Assembly (NCBI GenBank): GCA_013331265.1
Contig: DUGS01000211.1
Coordinates: 1 to 12,884, forward strand
Reading direction: 5' to 3'
DNA: 12,884 nucleotides
Origin: Methanosarcina sp.
GTDB taxonomy: Archaea; Halobacteriota; Methanosarcinia; Methanosarcinales; Methanosarcinaceae
The notes beneath the pieces were generated by a model. The model had not been told where the DNA came from. It saw only the letters and a list, made by a program, of their open reading frames with translations, and did not search any database. Both the position numbers and the translations under genes were made by a program. Of this stretch, positions 6,852 to 12,884 are shown piece after piece; position 1 is the stretch's first letter; each line of letters opens with the position of its first letter.

Positions 6852-7268
6852 CTACCTACCACCTTCTCATACTTTCTTATAATATCTCATACAATCCAGA
6901 AAACTCCCGGAATTAACCTGACTGTTTAACCTGACTGTATAACATTAGCAATACCTTATTAACTGTATGAATTACAACCGGAGAATAAGCCAGTTATAGA
7001 TAAGTGAAGACAATATTATGAATATAAAATAGTTATTGCAGTATTTTCCATGCCCGGCGGTCATTAAACCATCGACAATGTCCGATACTGAAAGATACGG
7101 ACCATATGTGACTTGGCAATAAAATATAATTTCTATTGGAATTTATCGCTCCTTATATTTCGAAAGTTTTAAGAATATCATATTTAATGTCACTGTGATT
7201 TCAGGATTTTTTTTCAAAAAAAGAACTCATTTCCATAATTAATTCCTATAGATTACTTTGGTGCCTGA
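6852..7268. promoter_or_regulatory. Divergent intergenic region between the VLRF1-like gene and coaBC
   Basis: This 417-bp A/T-rich spacer must hold promoters for both divergent genes. Candidate plus-strand boxes for coaBC are AAATATAAT (7122-7130) and TTATATTT (7153-7160). A minus-strand TATTATAAG-like box lies near 6880-6888 for the VLRF1-like gene. A run of 8 T, one C and 7 A (7207-7222) lies 47 bp before coaBC. A relatively GC-rich patch at 7050-7118 contains GATACTGAAAGATAC; I see no RNA gene in it. No coding frame is convincing. Confidence 0.5.
6913..6938. repeat. Perfect 13-bp tandem direct repeat
   Basis: TTAACCTGACTGT occurs twice in immediate succession (6913-6925 and 6926-6938), about 62-87 bp upstream of the VLRF1-like gene start. 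It could be a duplicated binding site for a regulator of that gene or a simple slippage product. Confidence 0.8.
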
Positions 7269-8582
7269 ATGAAAAAACCATTGAAAGAGTCTCAAAGTAA
7301 GCAGGATCAAACGAATCCTGGCCAGCAAATCCCTGCCCGGAATAAGGCCGAAAAAATTCATCCAACTCTCTGGATCCAGGGGCACAGGAGTTCCTCTCTT
7401 GCCGGAAAAACTATAGTCCTTGGCGTTACCGGGAGTATAGGGGCGGTCAGGGTAGTTGAACTTGCAAGGGAACTGATAAGAAACGGTGCAGAAGTCCATG
7501 CGGTCATGACCGAAGCTGCGATGCATATCCTGCACCCTGATGCCCTGCACTATGCTACCGGAAACCCTGTGATTACCGAGCTTGGAGGCAGGGTGGAGCA
7601 CGTAGAGTTCTGCGGGTTCAAGGGCAGGGCAGACCTTCTCCTGATAGCGCCGGCAACAGCGAATACAATAGGAAAAATCGCGTACGGAATTGACGATACC
7701 ACGGTTACCTCTTTTGCAACAACAGCTCTTGGCTCAGGAGTTCCTGTTATGGTTGTCCCTGCAATGCATGAGTCCATGTACAGGCACCCTGCTGTAACTG
7801 AAAATGTGGCGAGGCTGAAAAGCTGGGGGATCTCCATGGTGGGCCCCAGGTTTGAAGAAGGCGTTGCAAAAATCGCATCAAACGAAGAAATAGTGCTTGA
7901 GGTAGAAAGAGCCCTTGGAAACCGGAGCCTGGAAAACCGGAAGGTGGTCATTACAGGAGGCTCCACTGCCGAAAGCCTTGACCCTATCCGAATCCTTACG
8001 AACCGGGCTTCAGGAAAAACCGGCAGGGAACTTGCCCTTGAAGCCTACCGCAGAGGCGCTGATGTAACCCTTGTGCACAGGGACAGGCTCGGGTTTGCAG
8101 GGATCAGGGAGGTTTTTGCCGAAAGCGCTGCGGAAATGACAGACTCTGTGCTTTCGGAACTTGAAAATGGGTATGATGTCCTTATAAGTTCTGCCGCGAT
8201 TGCAGACTATACAGCCGAACCTTCCCCGGAGAAAATCAAATCAGGGGGAGAGCTTGTGCTGAAACTGAAACCCACCCGAAAATTGATAAAAGAATGCAGG
8301 GAAAAATACCCTGAACTCATGATAATAGGTTTTAAAGCCGAAACCGGCATAGGCCGAGAAGAGCTCCTTAGAAGGGCATCTGCAACTCTTGAAGGATCGA
8401 AACTTGATATGATTGCAGCAAACGATGTAGGAAAAGGCGGAATGGGTACTGAAGAAAATGAACTTTACCTGCTTGGACGGGGAAAAGCCGAACCCAGGCA
8501 CGTAAGTGGGAACAAGCGTAAACTTGCAGTCAGTATCCTTGAGGAGGTTTCCGGAATTTTAAACTCACGGCAGGTTCTCTGA
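7269..8582 (+). CDS. coaBC: Bifunctional phosphopantothenoylcysteine decarboxylase/phosphopantothenate-cysteine ligase (CoaBC)
   Basis: A 437-residue fusion. The CoaB half joins cysteine to 4'-phosphopantothenate, and the FMN-dependent CoaC half decarboxylates the product to 4'-phosphopantetheine. The CoaC domain (~45-215) shows GVTGSIG (52-58), the catalytic histidine in HVEF (H111), the APATANT motif (127-133) and PAMHE (164-168). The CoaB domain (~222-437) shows VVITGGSTAE (226-235), NRASGKTG, and SPEKIKS (319-325) with the lysine expected to bind the carboxylate/nucleotide. The protein has a ~25-residue hydrophilic N-terminal extension before HPT (31-33), a tripeptide I recall near the start of the M. 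jannaschii homologue. ATG 7269 has GGTG 6 nt upstream. It is the first gene of the CoA group, 180 bp before pantoate kinase, and no terminator was seen after it. Confidence 0.95.
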   Translation: MKKPLKESQSKQDQTNPGQQIPARNKAEKIHPTLWIQGHRSSSLAGKTIVLGVTGSIGAVRVVELARELIRNGAEVHAVMTEAAMHILHPDALHYATGNPVITELGGRVEHVEFCGFKGRADLLLIAPATANTIGKIAYGIDDTTVTSFATTALGSGVPVMVVPAMHESMYRHPAVTENVARLKSWGISMVGPRFEEGVAKIASNEEIVLEVERALGNRSLENRKVVITGGSTAESLDPIRILTNRASGKTGRELALEAYRRGADVTLVHRDRLGFAGIREVFAESAAEMTDSVLSELENGYDVLISSAAIADYTAEPSPEKIKSGGELVLKLKPTRKLIKECREKYPELMIIGFKAETGIGREELLRRASATLEGSKLDMIAANDVGKGGMGTEENELYLLGRGKAEPRHVSGNKRKLAVSILEEVSGILNSRQVL

Positions 8583-8597
8583 GGACCTGGTCGCTCT

Positions 8598-8609
8598 CTG
8601 AAATATAAA
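8598..8609 (+). promoter_or_regulatory. Candidate TATA box for pantoate kinase
   Basis: The sequence GAAATATAAATA lies about 155-165 bp before the PoK ATG in the coaBC-PoK spacer. A start ~25 bp downstream (~8630) would give a leader of ~130 nt opening with the inverted repeat at 8631-8691. If it is not used, PoK is read through from coaBC. Confidence 0.35.
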
Positions 8610-8630
8610 TACAAAATAACACCAGAGCCG

Positions 8631-8691
8631 GTAGAGTATGCAATCTTGCTATATCGGCCAATTCTTCAAACAGGCACGTGCAATATTCTAC
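8631..8691 (+). other. Imperfect long inverted repeat in the PoK leader
   Basis: GTAGAGTATGCA (8631-8642) can pair with TGCAATATTCTAC (8679-8691): 12 pairs including one G-U, with one bulged A and a 36-nt loop. The loop can also offer competing pairs (GCAA 8640-8643 with TTGC 8646-8649). It could be an RNA leader structure. Chance pairing in an A/T-rich spacer is not excluded. Confidence 0.3.
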
Positions 8692-8762
8692 TAAACAGAA
8701 ACTTTTACAAAGCAAAAATTAACTTTGGAAAAATAGCTTAACCAATAAAAAAGGCGTTTTCA

Positions 8763-9665
8763 ATGTATACATACGAGAGTGAAGGGGCAGACTTTTTCGC
8801 AAAAGCATATGCTCCAGGGCATATCACAGGTTTTTTTCAGATCCATGAACATGACGACCCCCACCGTAAAGGATCTACCGGCTGCGGAATTGTTCTTAAC
8901 GGAGGAGTTACGACCGAGGTAAAGGTCGGGAAATCCGTGGAAAAGACCGAGATTTTCCTCAATGGAAAAAAAGTTGAAGGCAAAACCACCCGTACGGTGG
9001 TAGAAATGATGACCGATGAGCCTGTGATAGTGAAGAGCTGGGCGGAAATCCCTGCAGGGTGCGGGTTTGGAGCCTCTGGGGCAGGAGCTCTCGGGACAGC
9101 TTATGCTCTGAACGGGGCACTTTCCTTAAACAATACCGTAAAAAGCCTGACAGAATATGCTCACGTAGCTGAAGTCGTTAACCACAGTGGGCTTGGAGAT
9201 ATCGCTGCCCAGTCAAATGGCGGAGTGGTAATCAGGCGGCAGCCCGGAGGGCCCGAGTTTGGAAATATAGACAGGATTCCTGCTCCCGAAGCAAGGGTCT
9301 TCTGTATCGTACTCGGGGAGATTTCAACAGGTTCCGTCCTGGCAGATGAAGCCGCAGCAGGAAGGATTAATGCCGCAGGAAAAGCTGCAATGTCCGAGCT
9401 GCTTAAAAAACCCACTCTCGATAATTTTATGTCTCAGGCAAAGGATTTTGCCAGCAAGACAGGCCTTATGAGCAGTACTGCACAGGATGTTATTGAGGCT
9501 GCATGTGCAAGTGGAGGTCTGGCTTCTCAGGCAATGCTCGGAGATACGATTTTTGCAATCGCCCCCCACAGCCAGGAGTTCATGCTTTACGAAGCCCTTC
9601 AGGAGTTCGGTCAGGTTCTTGAATATGGAATCAGTACCTGTGTACCGAGATTACTTTATGACTGA
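8763..9665 (+). CDS. Pantoate kinase (archaeal PoK, GHMP family)
   Basis: A 300-residue GHMP-superfamily kinase that phosphorylates pantoate to 4-phosphopantoate with ATP, the first half of the archaeal replacement for PanC/CoaA. GHMP motif 1 is AYAPGHITGFF (15-25), motif 2 is the glycine-rich phosphate loop PAGCGFGASGAGALG (97-111), and a motif 3-like GGLASQAMLGD segment lies at ~252-262. HKxxTGC/GIVLNGGVTTEV near 35-53 is typical of PoK. Length fits the family. The ATG at 8763 has only a weak upstream purine stretch (AAAAAAGGCG). PPS lies next downstream and CoaBC upstream, which strongly supports pantoate kinase over other GHMP kinases. The gene ends in a hairpin/T-tract terminator. Confidence 0.92.
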   Translation: MYTYESEGADFFAKAYAPGHITGFFQIHEHDDPHRKGSTGCGIVLNGGVTTEVKVGKSVEKTEIFLNGKKVEGKTTRTVVEMMTDEPVIVKSWAEIPAGCGFGASGAGALGTAYALNGALSLNNTVKSLTEYAHVAEVVNHSGLGDIAAQSNGGVVIRRQPGGPEFGNIDRIPAPEARVFCIVLGEISTGSVLADEAAAGRINAAGKAAMSELLKKPTLDNFMSQAKDFASKTGLMSSTAQDVIEAACASGGLASQAMLGDTIFAIAPHSQEFMLYEALQEFGQVLEYGISTCVPRLLYD

Positions 9666-9692
9666 GCTTCAGGTTGAGCTCTTTATTTTTTT
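9664..9692 (+). terminator. Hairpin plus T-tract terminator after pantoate kinase
   Basis: GAGCT (9664-9668) and AGCTC (9677-9681) form a 5-bp stem with an 8-nt loop, followed directly by TTTATTTTTTT (9682-9692). The stem overlaps the PoK stop codon. It is a compact intrinsic-type signal separating PoK from PPS. Confidence 0.6.
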
Positions 9693-9767
9693 GAATATTT
9701 CCTATCATCCGATTTTTGCAAAGATGGCCAAAGGCTCTCTGCAAAATAAAACACCCATAACTTAAAT

Positions 9768-9780
9768 AGTATAAATATAA
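9768..9780 (+). promoter_or_regulatory. Candidate TATA box for the PPS-HD operon
   Basis: AGTATAAATATAA fits the archaeal box A and follows the PoK terminator. The expected start is near 9800, giving a leader of ~88 nt. A second box, CAAATATAAAG (9836-9846), would give a leader of only ~20 nt; the two cannot be separated by eye. Confidence 0.5.
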
Positions 9781-9782
9781 AA

Positions 9783-9828
9783 AAGGACTTAACTGCATAA
9801 ATTGCCCGCAGACCAGGGCAGAGTCCTT
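9783..9828 (+). other. Nested inverted repeats before phosphopantothenate synthetase
   Basis: AAGGACT (9783-9789) pairs with AGTCCTT (9822-9828), enclosing TGCCC (9803-9807) that pairs with GGGCA (9816-9820). An alternative pairing is CTGC (9793-9796) with GCAG (9808-9811). The element overlaps the predicted transcript start and could be an operator or a leader structure. Confidence 0.4.
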
Positions 9829-9886
9829 AAAGTTTCAAATATAAAGAACAAAAGCAAACTGACAATTATAAAGGTAAGCGACCTAT

Positions 9887-10648
9887 ATGACCGATATACC
9901 GCAAGACCACCCGAGGTACGAATCCCTGCTCGCCCGTGAAAAGGTTGCAGCCGGGGTAAAAATGGGAATTACAAGTATCCAGGGGCTTATTTCCCAGGGG
10001 AGAGGCGAGAGTTTTGATTATCTTATTGGCGAACGGAGCACCGAGTCTGCCCTGTATGCAGAGAGGGCTGCAGTTGCTGCAATTCTCCTCGCTAAGAACC
10101 CGGTTCTTTCAGTAAATGGTAACGTTGCAGCTCTGGCTCCTGAAAAAATTGTTGCCCTGGCAGATATTACCGGAGCTAAGATTGAAGTAAATCTCTTCCA
10201 CAGGACCGATACCAGGGTACACCTCATAATAGAACATCTGAAGGCAAACGGAGCTTCTGAGGTCCTTGGAAAGAATCCTGATGCGAGCATTGAACTCTCT
10301 CACGACAGAAGGCTTGTGAGCAGTAAAGGGATCTATACAGCAGATGTTGTGCTCGTTCCCCTTGAAGATGGGGACCGCTGCGAGAAACTTGTAGAGATGG
10401 GAAAGACCGTCATAACAATTGACCTGAACCCTCTCTCACGGACCTCAAGGACCGCCACAATATCAATTGTTGACAACCTTACACGGGCTCTTGAAAACAT
10501 GGCAAAATTCGCTCGGGAAATGAAAAAGGAAAGGAAAGAAGAGCTTGTGGAGTTGATAACTACTTACGACAATAAAAGGGCCCTTTCCGAAGCGATTTCC
10601 GAAATCCAGGAACACCTCAAGACCCTGGTTGCAGAAATAGAATACTGA
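9887..10648 (+). CDS. 4-phosphopantoate--beta-alanine ligase (phosphopantothenate synthetase, PPS)
   Basis: A 253-residue enzyme that condenses 4-phosphopantoate with beta-alanine using ATP to give 4'-phosphopantothenate (archaeal DUF137/PPS family). Family segments are HPRYESL (8-14), GLISQGRGESFDYLIGE (33-49), SVNGNVAAL (75-83) and, near residues 180-205, IDLNPLSRTSRTA followed by IVDNLTRA. Length is as expected. ATG at 9887 has a weak GGTAAG element 10-15 nt upstream. It takes the product of the upstream PoK and feeds CoaBC, so the three genes cover consecutive steps. It appears to start its own transcription unit with the HD-domain gene, 32 bp downstream. The last ~40 residues form a charged helix. 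Confidence 0.95.
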   Translation: MTDIPQDHPRYESLLAREKVAAGVKMGITSIQGLISQGRGESFDYLIGERSTESALYAERAAVAAILLAKNPVLSVNGNVAALAPEKIVALADITGAKIEVNLFHRTDTRVHLIIEHLKANGASEVLGKNPDASIELSHDRRLVSSKGIYTADVVLVPLEDGDRCEKLVEMGKTVITIDLNPLSRTSRTATISIVDNLTRALENMAKFAREMKKERKEELVELITTYDNKRALSEAISEIQEHLKTLVAEIEY

Positions 10649-10680
10649 GATCTGGATACTTACCTGAAAGCAGGATATTT

Positions 10681-11334
10681 ATGGACCTGATAGAAAAAAC
10701 GAGGGAATTTGCGGCTACTTTTCATGAAGGGGAGCCCAGTTCCCATGATATGTCCCACATAAACCGCGTAGAAGCCCTCTGCATGGAGATTCAGAAAGAA
10801 GAAGGAGGAGACCTTCTCATTCTAAGGCTCGCAGCTCTTCTGCATGATGTAGGGGTTATCAAAGAGCATGAAGAAGGGGGAGACCATGCCCTCTACAGTG
10901 CTGAGATAGCCTCTGAACTTCTGACAAGGGCAGGCGTTGAAAAGAAAACTATTGACGCTGTGAAATACTGCATCCTGACCCACAGGTTCAGTGGGGGGAA
11001 AATCCCGGAAACAATAGAAGCCAGGATACTTCAGGACGCAGACAGGCTTGATGCCCTGGGAGCAATTGGAATTTTCAGGTCTATCCTGTCAATGGGAGCT
11101 CTCAGGATGCTGAAGCACGTAACAGGGCTTGATAAAGGAGATTCAAAAAAGACTGTTTATATCGAGGACCCTGTTGAAGGTTTTAACGAATACATGCGTT
11201 ACAAGCCTTTTACAATTCCTGAGAGGTTAAATACCGATACGGCAAAGAGGATTGCAGGAGAAAGGCTAAAAATAATGCACCTCTACCTTGAAGCTCTGAA
11301 CCTTGAAACCGAAAGTGGTAACCAGAAACCCTGA
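10681..11334 (+). CDS. HD-domain metal-dependent phosphohydrolase
   Basis: A 217-residue HD-superfamily protein. The metal-site pattern is visible as HDMSHINRV (H22, H26), LLHDVG (H55-D56) and QDADRLDALGA (D121 the likely last ligand), with H69 in GDHALYSAE and H101 in CILTHRF as further metal or substrate histidines. This pattern resembles YedJ/RelA-type small HD hydrolases. The substrate is unknown. Start ATG 10681 has AGGAT 4 nt upstream. The 32-bp gap after PPS, with no terminator, suggests co-transcription, so a role touching CoA or nucleotide pyrophosphate metabolism is possible but is inferred from linkage only. No signal peptide or membrane segment is seen. Confidence 0.85.
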   Translation: MDLIEKTREFAATFHEGEPSSHDMSHINRVEALCMEIQKEEGGDLLILRLAALLHDVGVIKEHEEGGDHALYSAEIASELLTRAGVEKKTIDAVKYCILTHRFSGGKIPETIEARILQDADRLDALGAIGIFRSILSMGALRMLKHVTGLDKGDSKKTVYIEDPVEGFNEYMRYKPFTIPERLNTDTAKRIAGERLKIMHLYLEALNLETESGNQKP

Positions 11335-11351
11335 ACATACACTTAACTATT

Positions 11352-11383
11352 AAGAATCCTATGTGACAAGAATCCTATGTGAC
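11352..11383. repeat. Perfect 16-bp tandem direct repeat
   Basis: AAGAATCCTATGTGAC occurs twice without a gap (11352-11367 and 11368-11383), 17 bp after the HD gene stop. Confidence 0.9.
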
Positions 11384-11478
11384 TTCCAGAACTTATGAGG
11401 GCCTCACGCTTTACCAGACTATTGATCCGGCAAAAATGTTTTCTAAAGACTCTGCACTCTATAATAAAGATTCCTGGC

Positions 11479-11488
11479 TTTATACTAA
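11479..11488 (+). promoter_or_regulatory. Candidate TATA box for the amidohydrolase gene
   Basis: CTTTATACTA lies just before the 19-bp repeats. A start ~25 bp downstream would fall within the repeats and give a leader of ~165 nt. Another TATAATAAAG-like box lies near 11460-11469. Confidence 0.3.
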
Positions 11489-11490
11489 TT

Positions 11491-11547
11491 ACAGGAGAAT
11501 TCTCAGGATACAGGAGAATTCTCAGGATACAGGAGAATTCTCAGGAC
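11491..11547. repeat. 19-bp tandem repeat, three units, each with a 10-bp palindrome
   Basis: ACAGGAGAATTCTCAGGAT recurs at 11491-11509, 11510-11528 and 11529-11547 (the last base of the third copy differs). Each unit contains the perfect palindrome GAGAATTCTC (11495-11504, 11514-11523, 11533-11542). Because the core is self-complementary, any two copies can pair as a 10-bp stem with a 9-nt loop. A T7 run follows at 11551-11557. Confidence 0.9.
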
Positions 11548-11557
11548 AACTTTTTTT
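11514..11557 (+). terminator. Possible terminator or attenuator built from repeat copies 2 and 3
   Basis: The palindromic cores of copies 2 and 3 can pair (10 bp, 9-nt loop), and a run of seven T follows 8 nt later at 11551. It could end the PPS-HD transcript or attenuate the downstream gene. Confidence 0.35.
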
Positions 11558-11599
11558 AGGATAACCTCGTAAACTTGTGTTCGTCATCTAACAGGTGCA

Positions 11600-11655
11600 G
11601 TTCAATAAAGGCGCTGTTCAATAAAGGCGCAGTCCAATAAAAGTTGCAGTTCAAA
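11600..11655. repeat. 16-bp tandem repeat, about 3.5 units, in the amidohydrolase leader
   Basis: GTTCAATAAAGGCGCT (11600-11615) is followed by a copy differing only in the last base (11616-11631), a diverged 17-bp copy (11632-11648) and the start of a fourth (11649-11655). The array ends 18 bp before the ATG at 11674. Confidence 0.85.
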
Positions 11656-11673
11656 CCTGAAGGATATGATCAT

Positions 11674-12884
11674 ATGGCTGATATTATAATAAAAAATGCT
11701 TATGTTTTGACGATGGACCCTGATGCGGGAGACTTGAAAAATGGGACCGTTGTTATTGAAGACGGAAAAATTACGGAAATAGGAGAGAAAACAAAAGAAA
11801 GTGCTGAGACGGTGATTGATGCAAAAGGCTCGGTGGTAATGCCTGGGCTTGTAAATACACATACCCATGCAGCAATGACTCTCTTCCGGGGTTATGCCGA
11901 CGACCTGCAGCTCGCCGAGTGGCTTGAGAATCATATATGGCCTGCCGAAGCTCAGCTTAAAGCAGAAGATGTCTATAAGGGGAGCCTTCTTGCATGCCTT
12001 GAAATGATCAGGTCAGGAACCACTTCTTTTGCAGACATGTATTTCTTTATGGACGAGACTGCAAAAGCTGTAGAGGCATCAGGGCTCAGAGCTTCACTTT
12101 CCCACGGCCTGATCGAGCTCTGGAACAAAGAAAAAGGGGAAACCGACCTTAAAGAAGGCAAGCGCTTTGTCAGGGCCTGGCAGGGGGCAGCAAATGGCAG
12201 GATAAAAACGATGTACGGGCCCCATGCCCCAAATACCTGCTCTGATGAATATCTTGCAAAGGTGAAGGAAGAAGCCAGAAAAGACGGAGCAGGCATCCAT
12301 ATCCATGTCCTTGAGACCGAAGCCGAACTTAATGCAATGAAAGAAAGGTATGGAAAATGTTCTGTACACCTGCTCGACGATATCGGGTTTTTCGGGCCTG
12401 ATGTGCTTGCTGCCCACTGTGTATGGCTTTCGGACGGGGATATAGAGATTTTAAGTAAAAAGGGAGTAAATGTATCCCACAATCCCGTAAGCAATATGAA
12501 ACTGGCATCCGGAATTGCTCCGGTATATAAGATGCTGGAAAAGGGAGTGAATGTAACACTTGGCACTGACGGCTGCGCTTCAAACAACAACCTTGACCTG
12601 TTTGAAGAAATGAAGGCTGCTGCCCTCCTGCATAAAGTGAACACAGGCAACCCGACCGCCCTTCCTGCTCGCCAGGTACTTGAGATGGCAACCGTTAACG
12701 GGGCAAAAGCCCTTGGCACGGAAACCGGCATGTTGAGGGCAGGAAAGAAAGCAGACCTGATTATTGTGGACATGAAAAAACCGCACCTTACTCCCTGTTT
12801 TGACGTTCCTTCCCATCTGGTATACTCTGCAAGAGGAAGTGATGTCAGGACAACAATTGTCAACGGAAAAGTCCTGATGGACGA
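11674..12884 (+). CDS. SAH/MTA/5'-deoxyadenosine deaminase (amidohydrolase), 3'-partial
   Basis: The frame is open from ATG 11674 to the right edge (403 full codons); the family is usually ~420-435 residues, so only the C-terminus is missing. It belongs to the MtaD/SahD/DadD amidohydrolases, zinc enzymes that deaminate the adenine of S-adenosylhomocysteine, methylthioadenosine and 5'-deoxyadenosine to the inosine form. Visible site residues: HTHAAM (H63, H65), HIHVLETE (H211 metal, E214 proton shuttle; H209 also present), AAHCVWL (H248) and LGTDG (D299). The N-terminal ~55 residues form the usual beta-sandwich part. In methanogens this enzyme is tied to SAH and 5'-deoxyadenosine salvage by way of S-inosylhomocysteine. 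AAGGAT lies ~10 nt before the ATG. An ATG at 11666 is in another frame. Long minus-strand frames beneath it are shadows. Confidence 0.92.
   Translation, partial: MADIIIKNAYVLTMDPDAGDLKNGTVVIEDGKITEIGEKTKESAETVIDAKGSVVMPGLVNTHTHAAMTLFRGYADDLQLAEWLENHIWPAEAQLKAEDVYKGSLLACLEMIRSGTTSFADMYFFMDETAKAVEASGLRASLSHGLIELWNKEKGETDLKEGKRFVRAWQGAANGRIKTMYGPHAPNTCSDEYLAKVKEEARKDGAGIHIHVLETEAELNAMKERYGKCSVHLLDDIGFFGPDVLAAHCVWLSDGDIEILSKKGVNVSHNPVSNMKLASGIAPVYKMLEKGVNVTLGTDGCASNNNLDLFEEMKAAALLHKVNTGNPTALPARQVLEMATVNGAKALGTETGMLRAGKKADLIIVDMKKPHLTPCFDVPSHLVYSARGSDVRTTIVNGKVLMD

Noticed and set aside
7050..7118. GC-richer patch considered as a small RNA gene
   Set aside because: No tRNA-like fold, C/D or H/ACA boxes, or stable hairpin were recognised, and GC content is a poor RNA signal in a moderate-GC mesophile.
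7207..7222. T8-C-A7 run considered as a terminator hairpin for an upstream plus-strand transcript
   Set aside because: A one-base loop cannot fold and no plus-strand gene lies upstream in the spacer. It is more simply an A/T tract near the coaBC promoter.
11379..11564. 61-codon plus-strand frame starting at GTG in the repeat-rich spacer
   Set aside because: The first ~40 residues look fairly protein-like, but the start is inside the 16-bp duplication, no ribosome binding site is seen, and the last third is encoded by the 19-bp repeats. It may be a relic, but there is not enough to call it.
11491..11655. Repeat arrays considered as a CRISPR
   Set aside because: Units are 16-19 bp and directly adjacent with no spacers, and no cas genes are present.
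11973..12863. 296-codon minus-strand open frame
   Set aside because: It is antisense to the amidohydrolase, whose plus-strand product has every expected motif. The minus-strand product is rich in Ser/Phe/Pro with no recognisable domain.

Overview
The window most likely comes from a Methanosarcina-type methanogenic archaeon. The evidence is the archaeal route to coenzyme A (pantoate kinase plus phosphopantothenate synthetase), an RlmE/FtsJ methyltransferase with a C-terminal TRAM-like tail, an archaeal SAH/MTA/5'-deoxyadenosine deaminase, AGG-dominated arginine codons in the core genes, and A/T-rich spacers with TATA-like boxes. The genus is inferred from family resemblance; no database was searched.

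Layout. (1) Positions 1-2866, plus strand: the end of a type I restriction HsdR subunit whose N-terminus lies outside the window, overlapping by one base a YgjP/DUF45-type metallopeptidase gene. This looks like an acquired defence module with its own codon preferences. (2) Positions 2985-6851, minus strand: in transcription order a Vms1/VLRF1-like release factor, a DUF1275 (YoaK) membrane protein, RlmE with its TRAM tail, and a PHP-domain phosphoesterase that starts at TTG. (3) Positions 6852-7268: a divergent, A/T-rich promoter region. (4) Positions 7269-11334, plus strand: coaBC, pantoate kinase (PoK), phosphopantothenate synthetase (PPS) and an HD-domain hydrolase. (5) Positions 11335-11673: a spacer crowded with three different tandem repeats, followed by an amidohydrolase gene (11674 to the right edge, open at the 3' end).

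How the genes work together. PoK (pantoate to 4-phosphopantoate), PPS (4-phosphopantoate plus beta-alanine to 4'-phosphopantothenate) and CoaBC (to 4'-phosphopantetheine) are three consecutive steps of archaeal CoA synthesis. They seem to be separate transcription units, because PoK ends in a hairpin/T-tract terminator and PPS has its own TATA-like box. The HD hydrolase follows PPS by 32 bp and is probably co-transcribed with it. RlmE and the VLRF1-like protein both act on ribosomes or translation but are separated by a membrane protein gene.

The most unusual themes are the VLRF1-like protein with a GxxQ motif and an N-terminal coiled coil, and a recurrent pattern of short, mostly perfect tandem duplications (10, 13, 16, 16, 19 and 24 bp units) in spacers and at one gene end. 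No tRNA, rRNA, CRISPR array, insertion sequence or replication origin was seen.
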